This document shows, one piece after another, positions 17,257-25,716 of a stretch of DNA of 64,000 nucleotides; the stretch's first letter is position 1; each line of letters begins with the position of its first letter. The DNA lies in the NCBI GenBank assembly GCA_049604415.1, contig JBMYTN010000002.1, forward strand, positions 62,001 to 126,000, given 5' to 3'. The stretch is from JBMYTN01 sp049604415 (GTDB taxonomy: Bacteria > Pseudomonadota > Alphaproteobacteria > Rhodospirillales > Rhodospirillaceae). Below the pieces are notes generated by a model that made no database searches, was not told where the DNA came from, and worked only from the letters and a program-made list of their open reading frames with translations. Both the position numbers and the translations under genes were made by a program.

Positions 17257-18201
17257 TTACAGCGCCTCGCCGGTCCGTTGCCGGGCCAGCCATTGCCGTG
17301 GGGTCAGGCCAAGTTCGGTGCGAAAGGCGGTGCGCAAGGCGTGCGCGTCGGGAAAGCCGCTGAGATCGGCGATGCGGTCCAGGCCGCCCGGGCTCTCCGC
17401 CAACAGCGCCTGCGCCCGCGCCACTCTGGCCCGTCGCAACCAAGCCCCCAAGGTGTCGCCGGTCCGGGTGCGGATATGCCGGGTCAGGCTGCGGCGGCTC
17501 AAGCCCAGCTGATCGGCCAGGACATCCAAGCTGGGCACCTCGACCGGATCGGCCCACAGGCTGTCCAAAAGATCCGCCACCCGGCTGTCCGCCGAAGACA
17601 GCGGGGCTGGGCGGTCCAGCAATTGCGGCTGCGGGCCGGAGCGTTGCGGAGCAACCACCAGCTGGCGGGCGACGCGATTGGCCTCGGCCACACCGGAAAT
17701 CCGCGAGAGCAGATGCAGGCAGCAATCCAGGCCCGAGGCAATGCCCGCCGAGGTCAGCACGCTCCCCTCATCGACAAAAATCGCCCCGGGATCGACGGTG
17801 ACCGTTGGGTAGCGCTGGGCAAAGGCTTCCACCCGTGCCCAATGGGTGGTGGCGCGCTTGCCATGCAGCAGCCCGGCTTCAGCGACGCCAAAGGCCCCCA
17901 GACAGAGCCCGACCGCCATGGCCTCTCGATCCACGGCGGCAGCCAGGGCATCGGTGAGCGCCTTGGGCACCACCTCTGCGGCATCGCGCCAACCCGGCAG
18001 GATGACAATATCGGCCTGATCAGCGGCCTCCAGGCCATGGGGTGTTTCGATGGTCAGCCCGCCGGTGGCCGAAACCTTGTCCGACGGACCGCAGACCAGC
18101 ACCTCATGGCTGGTCGCCAGAAAGGGCTCGCCGAACACCGCAATGGGGGTGGAGAGCATGAAAGGGCTGATGCCGTCATAGGCGAGAATGGCGATGCGCA
18201 T
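17257..18201 (-). CDS. GlxA-family transcriptional regulator (DJ-1/PfpI domain plus AraC helix-turn-helix)
   Basis: 314 residues from the ATG at 18199-18201. The first 190 residues form a class I glutamine-amidotransferase/DJ-1-like sensor domain, with a cysteine in GLCLGAFG at the nucleophile-elbow position. The last 100 residues are a double helix-turn-helix AraC domain (LDVLADQLGLSRRSLTRHI, then IADLSGFPDAHALRTAF). Homology starts at MRIAILAYDG; the longer open frame upstream is not supported. It is divergent from an isochorismatase-type hydrolase, and an 11-bp inverted repeat overlaps its own start codon. A regulator of that hydrolase, and perhaps of itself, is the simplest reading. Confidence 0.88.
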   Translation of the reverse strand: MRIAILAYDGISPFMLSTPIAVFGEPFLATSHEVLVCGPSDKVSATGGLTIETPHGLEAADQADIVILPGWRDAAEVVPKALTDALAAAVDREAMAVGLCLGAFGVAEAGLLHGKRATTHWARVEAFAQRYPTVTVDPGAIFVDEGSVLTSAGIASGLDCCLHLLSRISGVAEANRVARQLVVAPQRSGPQPQLLDRPAPLSSADSRVADLLDSLWADPVEVPSLDVLADQLGLSRRSLTRHIRTRTGDTLGAWLRRARVARAQALLAESPGGLDRIADLSGFPDAHALRTAFRTELGLTPRQWLARQRTGEAL

Positions 18202-18238
18202 TGGCCCGATATACACCAAACTTGTCCATCGGGCCAAT
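18200..18238. promoter_or_regulatory. Perfect 11-bp inverted repeat, probable operator
   Basis: ATTGGCCCGAT at 18200-18210 and its exact reverse complement at 18228-18238, separated by 17 bp, lie between the divergent regulator and hydrolase genes. The left arm includes the regulator's start codon. Centre-to-centre spacing is 28 bp. Confidence 0.5.
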
Positions 18239-18299
18239 AGTGGGACGGCAAGGCTTTGGGTAAAACCATCCCATCGCAACCCCCTTGGAGACCCTCCCC

Positions 18300-18803
18300 A
18301 TGACCCGTGCTTTGATCGTGATTGATGTCCAGAACGAATATTATCCCGGCGGCGCCATCCCGCTGCATGAGCCCGACGCGGCTGAAGCCCGCATCATCGA
18401 AGGCATCAAACAGGCCCAGGCTGCGGGCGACCGGGTGATCCTGATCCAGCATGTGTTCCCAGAAGGCAGCCCGATGTTTGCTGCGGGCACGCCCGGCGTC
18501 GGCATCCGTCCCGGGATCCTGCAGGCCGCTGGCGATGCCCCCATCGTCACCAAGCAATATGCCGATTCCTTCCAGGATACCGATTTGAAAACCCATTTGG
18601 AGGGCATCGACAGCCTGCTGATTTGCGGCATGATGACCCAGAACTGTGTGGTCTTCACCACCCTGTCCCAGGACGCCGCGCCCTATGAGGTCAAAGTCAT
18701 CGGTGATCTCTGTGCTGCACCTTTTGAAGTCGTGCATCAGATCGCCCTGCAGGCCCTATCGGCCAAGCGTCCGGTGGTTACGGCGGCAGAGATCTGGAAT
18801 TAG
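18300..18803 (+). CDS. Isochorismatase-family cysteine hydrolase
   Basis: 167 residues. Small alpha/beta hydrolase of the nicotinamidase/isochorismatase superfamily, with the catalytic triad in place: D9 (IDVQNEY), K85 (TKQYADSF) and C116 (GMMTQNCV). The family hydrolyses amides, ureido or vinyl-ether substrates; this member's substrate is unknown. The ATG at 18300 has GGAG nine bases upstream, and homology begins there. The divergent GlxA-type regulator and shared inverted repeat suggest substrate-induced expression. Confidence 0.9.
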   Translation: MTRALIVIDVQNEYYPGGAIPLHEPDAAEARIIEGIKQAQAAGDRVILIQHVFPEGSPMFAAGTPGVGIRPGILQAAGDAPIVTKQYADSFQDTDLKTHLEGIDSLLICGMMTQNCVVFTTLSQDAAPYEVKVIGDLCAAPFEVVHQIALQALSAKRPVVTAAEIWN

Positions 18804-18863
18804 CCTTTAGGATTGTCGCATTTTCGAACCGCCGAACCGGTACCCACTTCGGCTGAAAATGCT

Positions 18864-20198
18864 TCAGGACTTCTTCTTCAACAAATGCTTCGGTACTTGA
18901 ACCGGCAGCGCCACCGTCCGCGCGGTGACCCTTTGGCCTGCCCCAGGGGCCATTGAAGGTCGGGCCGCTGACGTTGGGGCCTGTGTTGGAGGGACCGGCG
19001 CAGGCGCTGGTTTCGGTTTTGCTTGTGGCACCGCTTGCTTTGACCGCAGGCGGACCTGCTGTGGCGCGGGGCTGGCAAAGCGGGCCGGATCAATCGGCAC
19101 CCGCTTCCGGCCCCAATCCCCCACCGGACCGTCAAACAGCCCGGCCATCTGGGTGCCACAGGACTTGCAGGCCCCGCTGTCGGTCAGGTGATAGGCGTCG
19201 AGTTGATACCAATCCCGCTCGATCACCGCCTTGCCGCAGCCAGTGCAATAGGTCGCATCGGCCTCCTTGTCATGGACATTGCCCAGATAGACATGACGCA
19301 AGCCTTCCGCCTGGGCGATGGCCCGGGCCCGCTTCAAGGTTTCATGGGGCGTGCGCGGCAGATCCATCATTTTATGGTCGGGATGGAAGGCGGAGAAATG
19401 CACCGGCACCTCCGGCGTCAGTTCCTCGGCCACCCAGGCACTCAGCGCCTGGAGTTCCTCGTCGGCATCATTCTGGGTCGGGATCAGCAAAGTGGTGATC
19501 TCGACCCAGACATTGCTTTCGTGGACCAGCCATTTCAGGGTGTCCAAGACCGGCTTCAGGCTGGCCGACGCCAGGTTCTTGTAAAAGCCCTCCGTGAAGG
19601 CCTTCAGATCCACATTGGCCGCATCCATCACCGAAAAAAAGTCGGCCCGGGCGGCGGGTTCCACATAGCCCGCCGTCACCGCCACATTGCGCAGGCCCTT
19701 GGCATGGCAGGCCTTGGCGGTGTCCATGGCATATTCCAGCATGATCACCGGGTCATTATAGGTATAGGCGACGGATCGGCATCCGGTGCGCTGGGCAGCC
19801 TGGGCGATGGTGTCCGGCGCGGCATCCCGGTTCAAGGTTTCGACCTTGCGGGCCTTGGAGATCTCCCAATTCTGGCAGAATTTGCAGGTCAGATTGCAGC
19901 CTGCGGTGCCGAAGCTCAGGATCGGGGTGCCGGGCAGAAAATGGTTCAGCGGTTTCTTTTCCACCGGATCGATGCAAAAGCCCGAGGACCGGCCATAGGT
20001 GGTCAACATCATCTGACCGCCGACATTGGCCCGCACAAAGCACAGGCCGCGCTGCCCGGTGGGGATGTCGCAGGCCCGGGGGCAGAGATCGCAGCGGATC
20101 CGACCGTTTTCCAGGGCATGCCAATGGCGTCCGGGCACCATATGCGGCGGCAGGGCTTGGGGGGCTTCGGGTTTGGTCGGTGGGGTCATGCGGTTCAC
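18864..20198 (-). CDS. amrS: AmmeMemoRadiSam system radical SAM enzyme (AmrS)
   Basis: 444 residues. The radical SAM cluster motif CNLTCKFC has cysteines at 101, 105 and 108. Before it is a second cysteine-rich motif (C36, C39, C43, C53), and near residue 320-350 a two-CxxC zinc-ribbon-like element (CTGCG, CKSCG). The layout matches the AmmeMemoRadiSam radical SAM family, related to pyruvate-formate-lyase-activating enzymes. From about 375 to the end is a basic Pro/Ala-rich tail of some 70 residues. It is divergent from the Memo-AMMECR1 fusion across 105 bp. The reaction of this system was not established to my knowledge. Confidence 0.9.
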   Translation of the reverse strand: MNRMTPPTKPEAPQALPPHMVPGRHWHALENGRIRCDLCPRACDIPTGQRGLCFVRANVGGQMMLTTYGRSSGFCIDPVEKKPLNHFLPGTPILSFGTAGCNLTCKFCQNWEISKARKVETLNRDAAPDTIAQAAQRTGCRSVAYTYNDPVIMLEYAMDTAKACHAKGLRNVAVTAGYVEPAARADFFSVMDAANVDLKAFTEGFYKNLASASLKPVLDTLKWLVHESNVWVEITTLLIPTQNDADEELQALSAWVAEELTPEVPVHFSAFHPDHKMMDLPRTPHETLKRARAIAQAEGLRHVYLGNVHDKEADATYCTGCGKAVIERDWYQLDAYHLTDSGACKSCGTQMAGLFDGPVGDWGRKRVPIDPARFASPAPQQVRLRSKQAVPQAKPKPAPAPVPPTQAPTSAARPSMAPGAGQRVTARTVALPVQVPKHLLKKKS

Positions 20199-20303
20199 CA
20201 GCCCTTGGTTTCCGATCCGGGAAATGCTTAAGTATAAGTATAGGGCTTAGAAAGCGGCGCAGGAACCAACCCCGAGCGCCTGTTTGACCTGGAGGATGCC
20301 TCT

Positions 20304-21857
20304 ATGACCTCCGGACCACCGGATATCGACCCCAACGCATCTGGCACCCCAGAGCCTGAGGTCACCCCTGTTGCGGTCACCGCTGCGGCTGCGGCCCAAG
20401 GCCCGTCCCGACCGGCGGCCTTGGCCGGGCGCTTCTATGCGGGCGAGGCCGAGCGTCTGGCTGCCGAGGTCGACGGCCATCTGAAAGCGGCGCGTCGGGA
20501 ACGCAAAAGCCTGGAGATCCCGGCCCCAAAGGCGCTGATCGCCCCCCATGCCGGGCATGTCTATTCCGGCCCGACAGCGGCGCGGGCCTATATCCGGCTC
20601 GATCCGGTGCGCTCCAAAATCAAGCGCGTGGTGCTGTTCGGCCCAACCCATCATGTTGGCTTCACCGGCCTGGCTCTGTCCGGGGCCGGATCCTTCGAAA
20701 CCCCGCTGGGCAGCATCCCGGTCGACCGGGCTTGGGAAGGCCGCTTGCAAGGCATGGCCTCGGTGGGCGTGATGAAGGAAGCCCACAGCAAGGAACACAG
20801 CCTGGAAGTCCATCTGCCCTTCCTGCAGCGGGTGCTTGGCGACTTCGCCCTGGTGCCGGTGGTTTGCGGTCGGGCCACGCCCGAGGCCGTCGCCAAGGTG
20901 ATGGAGGTGTTGTGGGGCGGTCCGGAGACCCTGGTGGTGGTCTCCACCGATCTGTCCCACTTCCTGGATTACATGACCTGCCGCAGCAAGGATGCGGGCA
21001 CGGCAGCCGCCATCGAGGCCCTGAACACCGAAGTCATCGGACCCCAGGAGGCCTGCGGCCATATCGGCGTGAAGGGCCTGATGACCCTGGCCAAGCAGCG
21101 CAATCTGAAACTCAAGCGGATCGATGTCTGCAATTCCGGCGACACGGCTGGCGACAAAGGCCGGGTGGTTGGCTATGGGGCCTGGAGCCTGACCGAGCCG
21201 CTGGGCGGCATGAAGACCCAGCAATCCGCCGTCGAAACAGCGGAGCGCATTGTCACCGACCATGGGGCGAAGCTGTTGTCCTTGGCCGCCCGCGCCATCC
21301 GCCATGGCCATCGCCATGGCCAGGCCCCGGATCTGACCGGAGCGCGGGTGCCGCGTCTGTTGGCGGCCCCGGGGGCGGCCTTTGTTACCCTCTCCCGGGC
21401 CGACAATGACCAGCTGCGCGGCTGTATTGGCTCGGTGCAGGCCCATCGGCCCTTGGCGGTGGATGTCAGCACCAATGCTTGGTCGGCGGCCAACAAGGAT
21501 CCACGCTTCAAGCCGGTGACCCCTGAGGAATTGGTGGAGCTGGCGCTGTCGGTCTCGATCCTGTCCAAGCCCGAGCCGCTGCCGGTGGCCGGGGAGGCCG
21601 ATCTGCTGGAAAAAATGCGCCCTGGGATCGATGGCCTGATCTTCTCTGACCAGGGCAAGCGCGGGCTGTTCCTGCCTCAGGTGTGGGAGAGCCTGCCCGA
21701 CCGGATCAGTTTCCTCGCCGGTTTGAAGCGTAAGGCCGGTCTGCCGGAGACCTATTGGTCGCCGACGGTGCGCATTGAGCGGTTCGAGGCCCGCTCGGCC
21801 AAATCCAAGGACCTGCCGGATCCGGGGCGGCTCTGGGCCGATGCCGCCGATGCTTAG
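20304..21857 (+). CDS. AmmeMemoRadiSam systems B and A fused: Memo domain plus AMMECR1 domain
   Basis: 517 residues in two parts. Residues about 40-305 are a Memo domain, related to class III extradiol dioxygenases, with candidate metal or active-site histidines in APHAGHVYSG, FGPTHHVGF and STDLSHF. Residues about 315-510 are an AMMECR1 domain with its hallmark LRGCIG near 371-376. In other genomes these are often separate genes adjacent to the radical SAM gene; here they form one polypeptide, so the two activities should act in one complex. The first 35 residues are Pro/Ala-rich. The stop is overlapped by the next gene. Confidence 0.92.
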   Translation: MTSGPPDIDPNASGTPEPEVTPVAVTAAAAAQGPSRPAALAGRFYAGEAERLAAEVDGHLKAARRERKSLEIPAPKALIAPHAGHVYSGPTAARAYIRLDPVRSKIKRVVLFGPTHHVGFTGLALSGAGSFETPLGSIPVDRAWEGRLQGMASVGVMKEAHSKEHSLEVHLPFLQRVLGDFALVPVVCGRATPEAVAKVMEVLWGGPETLVVVSTDLSHFLDYMTCRSKDAGTAAAIEALNTEVIGPQEACGHIGVKGLMTLAKQRNLKLKRIDVCNSGDTAGDKGRVVGYGAWSLTEPLGGMKTQQSAVETAERIVTDHGAKLLSLAARAIRHGHRHGQAPDLTGARVPRLLAAPGAAFVTLSRADNDQLRGCIGSVQAHRPLAVDVSTNAWSAANKDPRFKPVTPEELVELALSVSILSKPEPLPVAGEADLLEKMRPGIDGLIFSDQGKRGLFLPQVWESLPDRISFLAGLKRKAGLPETYWSPTVRIERFEARSAKSKDLPDPGRLWADAADA

Positions 21858-22284
21858 GCCGCATGTCATCCCGCGCGCCGCCGGACAACGGCATGCCTTC
21901 ACCGCGCTGGCGGCGTTGTTGCTGGTGATGCTGGTCGCCGGATTGGCCAGTCCAGCTCAGGCGCAAAGCAGGGATTGGGATTCCGATGCGCCCGAGGCCA
22001 TGGAGGGCAAATGGGCGGTCTCCCGGGCCGATTGCACCCAGAGCACCGGGACCATGATCATTGTCTCCGATGGCGGCTATCGCTGGCGCAAGGAGGATGG
22101 CAGCTGGGGCCTTGCCCGAGGGTCTTACAGCTATATTGGCCGCAACCCGTCCAAGGTGTTGTTCAAGCTGCGCCGGATCATTCCCCGGGATGGCTATGAG
22201 TCGGAGTTCTATATCTCCGGCAACCGCCTGCGGAAGTTTAACGTCCTCTCGCGTTCGTCCACCAGCTACACCCGCTGTCCTTAA
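21841..22284 (+). CDS. Small secreted protein of unknown function
   Basis: About 147 residues from the ATG at 21841 (an ATG at 21850 is also possible); both lie inside the end of the preceding gene, implying coupling. The N terminus carries a signal peptide with hydrophobic core FTALAALLLVMLVAGLA and a likely cleavage after AQA. The mature ~100 residues are rich in aromatic and charged residues, with two cysteines (in ADCTQS and at the C-terminal RCP), which could form a disulphide in the periplasm. I do not recognise the family. Its last ~37 bp are partly repeated 150 bp downstream. Confidence 0.65.
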   Translation: MPPMLRPHVIPRAAGQRHAFTALAALLLVMLVAGLASPAQAQSRDWDSDAPEAMEGKWAVSRADCTQSTGTMIIVSDGGYRWRKEDGSWGLARGSYSYIGRNPSKVLFKLRRIIPRDGYESEFYISGNRLRKFNVLSRSSTSYTRCP

Positions 22285-22433
22285 GGGGTCGCGATAGGGT
22301 TCAGTTTGGTCCCAAGCACCCAAGGGGTGCCGGGCCCCATGGCCCGCCCCGTCGGAGACATGAGCGAAGCGACATGTCGTGAGACATAAGAACTCGTCTC
22401 GCGGTCTTCGACCAGCTACACCCGCTGTCCTTA
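22247..22433. repeat. Duplicated gene 3' end flanking a hairpin-rich 113-bp spacer
   Basis: The sequence 22247-22283 recurs at 22397-22433, 30 of 37 positions matching, including a perfect 23-base block (22261-22283 = 22411-22433) and a 7-base block. Offset is exactly 150 bp. Between the copies are three hairpins: 22331-22346 (six-bp arms), 22357-22378 (six-bp arms) and 22381-22400 (five-bp arms). Confidence 0.6.
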
Positions 22434-22466
22434 GCCCCACAGGGGTGGGGGGCCTATCCTTTTCCT
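22434..22466 (+). terminator. Candidate terminator after the AmmeMemoRadiSam BA operon
   Basis: CCCCAC at 22435-22440 pairs with GTGGGG at 22445-22450 across a four-base loop; the following sequence is T- and C-rich (TATCCTTTTCC). Lies between the secreted-protein gene and the coxL-like gene. Confidence 0.4.
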
Positions 22467-22557
22467 TAATTGAATAAAGGGCCTCTGCTCCCCATTGTTC
22501 GATGGAGAGCGGCGTGGGTTTGGCGCGCAAAATTTTTGGACAGTAAGAGAGAGACCA

Positions 22558-24873
22558 ATGGGGCGATTTGGCGCGGGACAAGCGGTAACCCGGGTGGAGG
22601 ATCAGCGATTCCTGACCGGGACCGGACGCTACACCGATGATGTGACCGTCGAGGGCATGGCACACAGCGCCGTGGTCCGTTCCCCCCATGCCCATGCGGA
22701 GATCAAAGCCATCGACACCAGCGCCGCCCTGGTCATGCCCGGGGTGGTGGCGGTGTTGACCGCAGCGGATCTGCGCGCCGATGGGGTGAAAAGCCTGCCG
22801 GTGGTCGCCTGTGTCGCCAATGCCGATGGCTCGCGCATGACCCCCTTGCCGCGCCCGGTACTGGCCGCCGAAAGGGTCTGCCATGCCGGGGAGGGGGTCG
22901 CGCTGGTGATCGCCGAAACCCTGCTGCAGGCCAAGGACGCTGCCGAGGCCGTGGATGTGACCTATGCGGAGCTGGACGCGGTGGGCGACATCGCCGCCGC
23001 CCGCAGCGCCGGGGCCGCTGAGGTCTGGCCGGAGCAAGCCCCAGGCAATGTGTTGTTCGATTGGGCCATGGGCGATGCGGCCGCCACGGAGGCCGCCTTT
23101 GCCGGGGCGGCCCGGGTGGTCTCGATGGATTTGGTCAACAGCCGGATCGCGCCGACGGCCATGGAGCCCCGGTCCTCCATCGGCCAGTTCGACCCGGATA
23201 GCGGTCAATTCACCCTGATCTCCGGCACCCAGGGCTCCCATGCCCTGCAGGATTGGATGGCCACGGTGTTGGGCGTGCCGGAAAGCCTGATCCGGGTCAT
23301 CACCCCGGATGTGGGCGGTGGCTTTGGCATGCGTCTGTTTGCCTTTCCGGAACAGGCCCTGGTGCTGGCCGCAGCCCGGCGGCTCGGGCGTCCGGTAAAG
23401 CTGACCCTGGACCGGGCCGAGTCTTTTCTTAGCGACTCCCATGGCCGCGACCATCTGACCAAGGCGGAGCTGGCGCTGGATGACCAGGGCCGCTATCTCG
23501 GCCTGCGGGTCGAGATCGATGCCAATATCGGGGCCTATACCTCGCAATTCGCCGCCTTTGTCGCCACTGGGGCCGGGACCGGCATGTTGCCCGGGGTCTA
23601 TGACTTCCCGTGCTTCGCCGCTAAGGTGCGCGGTTTTGTCACCAACACCGCACCGGTGGATGCCTATCGCGGGGCCGGGCGGCCGGAAGCGGCCTATGTC
23701 ATTGAGCGTCTGACCGATCTGGCAGCCCGAGAGCTGGGCATGGCCCCCGATGCTTTGCGGGCCTTGAACATGATCCCGCCGGACAAGATGCCCTACAAAA
23801 CCCCGGGGCGGAAAACCTATGACAGCGGTGATTTTGTCGCCGTGATGGACCATGCCAAGGATCTGGCGGATTGGGACAGCTACGCCGAGCGGGCCGCAGC
23901 AACGGCGGCCAAGGGCCTGCTCCGCGGGCGCGGTCTGGCCTATTATATCGAGGCCTGCGCCGGGGGCTCGCCGGAAACCGCCGAGGTGATCCTGGACGGC
24001 CAGGGCGGGGCGGAGATCCTGATCGGCACCCAAAGCTCCGGTCAGGGCCATGAGACTGCCTATGCCCAGATCACCGCCGATGCCTTGGGCCTGCCGGTCT
24101 CGGCAGTCCGCGTGGTTCAGGGCGACACCGACCGCATCGCCACCGGCGGCGGCACCGGCGGTTCACGCTCCTTGCCCGTGGGCGGGGCGGCCTTGGATTT
24201 GGCCAATGACGGGCTGATCGCCAAGGCCTCTGGGCTGGCGGCTGAGATGCTGGAAACGGCTGCAGAGGATTTGACCTTCGAGGACGGGCTGTTCCGGATG
24301 CGCTCGGCCAACCGCACGGTGACCTTGACCGAGGTCGCCGCCGAGGCCCTGAAGCGCGACCCGACCGGCGGCGGTTTGCGGGCCAGTGACAGCTATGCTC
24401 CGCCCTCGGGCACTTACCCCAATGGCTGCCATATTTGCGAGGTCGAGGTGGATCCAGAGACCGGCGGGGTGCGCTTTGACCGCTATGTCATTGTCGATGA
24501 TGTCGGGGTGACCCTGAACCCGCTGCTGCTTGAGGGCCAGGTGGTCGGTGGCGCAGTCCAGGGCTGGGGCCAGGCCATGGTCGAATCCACCGTCTATGAT
24601 CCGCAGACCGGGCAGTTGGTCACCGGCAGTTTCATGGATTACGCCCTGCCCCGGGCCGATGACCTGCCCGCCATTGTCCATGCCACCCGCAATGTGCCTT
24701 GCCTGAACAATCCGCTGGGCATTAAGGGCGCGGGCGAGGCCGGCACCATTGGCGCGACCCCGGCGGCGGTCAATGCGGTGTTTGATGCGCTCTGGGACAA
24801 GGGGGTGCGGCAATTGGATATGCCGCTCAGCCCGGCCCGGGTCTATGCCGCCTTGGCCAAGGCGGGGGCGTGA
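22558..24873 (+). CDS. CoxL-like molybdopterin-binding subunit (xanthine dehydrogenase family)
   Basis: 771 residues. Large subunit of the molybdenum hydroxylase family, with an N-terminal Ald_Xan_dh fusion/hammerhead domain (about 15-130) and the Mo-pterin-binding region after it. The active-site loop reads AYRGAGR (near residue 370), which is the form II CoxL-like signature, not the AYXCSFR of genuine CO dehydrogenase. A substrate other than CO is therefore likely. The medium (FAD) and small (2Fe-2S) subunits that normally accompany it are absent from the neighbourhood. The ATG at 22558 follows a purine-rich GAGAGAGAC. The next gene starts at its stop codon. Confidence 0.9.
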   Translation: MGRFGAGQAVTRVEDQRFLTGTGRYTDDVTVEGMAHSAVVRSPHAHAEIKAIDTSAALVMPGVVAVLTAADLRADGVKSLPVVACVANADGSRMTPLPRPVLAAERVCHAGEGVALVIAETLLQAKDAAEAVDVTYAELDAVGDIAAARSAGAAEVWPEQAPGNVLFDWAMGDAAATEAAFAGAARVVSMDLVNSRIAPTAMEPRSSIGQFDPDSGQFTLISGTQGSHALQDWMATVLGVPESLIRVITPDVGGGFGMRLFAFPEQALVLAAARRLGRPVKLTLDRAESFLSDSHGRDHLTKAELALDDQGRYLGLRVEIDANIGAYTSQFAAFVATGAGTGMLPGVYDFPCFAAKVRGFVTNTAPVDAYRGAGRPEAAYVIERLTDLAARELGMAPDALRALNMIPPDKMPYKTPGRKTYDSGDFVAVMDHAKDLADWDSYAERAAATAAKGLLRGRGLAYYIEACAGGSPETAEVILDGQGGAEILIGTQSSGQGHETAYAQITADALGLPVSAVRVVQGDTDRIATGGGTGGSRSLPVGGAALDLANDGLIAKASGLAAEMLETAAEDLTFEDGLFRMRSANRTVTLTEVAAEALKRDPTGGGLRASDSYAPPSGTYPNGCHICEVEVDPETGGVRFDRYVIVDDVGVTLNPLLLEGQVVGGAVQGWGQAMVESTVYDPQTGQLVTGSFMDYALPRADDLPAIVHATRNVPCLNNPLGIKGAGEAGTIGATPAAVNAVFDALWDKGVRQLDMPLSPARVYAALAKAGA

Positions 24874-24875
24874 TC

Positions 24876-25709
24876 ATGGGGGCTGCGAAGGATGCTGCGT
24901 TGATGTCCGATCCGATGGCCTTGGTGGAGGCGCTGGTGCCGCTGTCCCACAAAGCGGGCGCGGTGATTTTGGAGGTCTATGGCCGCGAGGATCTGGGGGT
25001 GCAGCGCAAGGCCGATGACTCGCCGGTGACCGAGGCCGACGGCAAGGCCGAGGCAGTGATCCTGGCCGGGTTGGCGGAGCTGGCCCCCGGCGTGCCGGTG
25101 GTTGCCGAAGAAAGCGTTGCCGCCGGACGGATCCCGGATGTGGCGGGGGTTGAGGCCTTCTTCCTGGTCGATCCGCTGGATGGCACCAAGTCTTTCATCA
25201 AGCGCGAGGGCGAGTTCACGGTGAACATCGCCTTGATGGTCGGAGGGGTGCCGGTGGCTGGGGTGGTCCATGTGCCGGTGCAGCAGGCGACCTATTGGGG
25301 AGCCTTTGCCGCCGACGTTCCGGATCGCTCCGTGGCCCTGCGCCAGATCGGGGGGGCGGCGGCGGAGACCATTGCGGTGCGCCCACCGCCCGAGGCCGGG
25401 TTGACCGTTTTGGCCAGCCGCTCCCATGGGGCTGGTCCGGCTTTGGAGCGCTTTTTGGATCGCTTTGCCGTGGCGGAGCGGATCTCGGCCAGCTCCAGCC
25501 TGAAGTTTTGTCGGGTGGCGGAGGGTGTGGCGGATCTCTATCCGCGCTTTGGTCCGACCTGCGAGTGGGACACGGCGGCGGGCGATGCGGTTCTGCGCGC
25601 TGCTGGAGGGCGAGTAACGACTGAGGACGGCGCGCCGCTGACCTATGGCAAGGGCGGCAAGTTCTTGAACCCCAATTTCATCGCCTGGGGTTTTCCGCCG
25701 TCCCTTTAA
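24876..25709 (+). CDS. cysQ: 3'(2'),5'-bisphosphate nucleotidase CysQ (inositol monophosphatase family)
   Basis: About 277 residues. Removes the 3'-phosphate of PAP/PAPS and so supports sulfate assimilation. The metal-binding motifs are EES (near residue 75), DPLDGTKSFI (near 100), with catalytic Thr, and EWDTAAGDAV (near 228). The length is normal. The start is uncertain: GTG at 24870 overlaps the preceding stop as GTGA, ATG at 24876 is used here, and ATG at 24903 is also plausible. Translational coupling to the CoxL-like gene is likely whichever is used. Confidence 0.9.
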   Translation: MGAAKDAALMSDPMALVEALVPLSHKAGAVILEVYGREDLGVQRKADDSPVTEADGKAEAVILAGLAELAPGVPVVAEESVAAGRIPDVAGVEAFFLVDPLDGTKSFIKREGEFTVNIALMVGGVPVAGVVHVPVQQATYWGAFAADVPDRSVALRQIGGAAAETIAVRPPPEAGLTVLASRSHGAGPALERFLDRFAVAERISASSSLKFCRVAEGVADLYPRFGPTCEWDTAAGDAVLRAAGGRVTTEDGAPLTYGKGGKFLNPNFIAWGFPPSL

Positions 25710-25716
25710 GCCCTTT

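Noticed and set aside
20247..24051. Long open frames of 551 and 781 codons on the minus strand
   Set aside because: They lie antisense to the Memo-AMMECR1 fusion and CoxL-like genes, whose products have clear conserved domains. The antisense products are Gly/His/Arg/Gln-rich and match nothing; long antisense frames are expected in high-GC codon-biased DNA.
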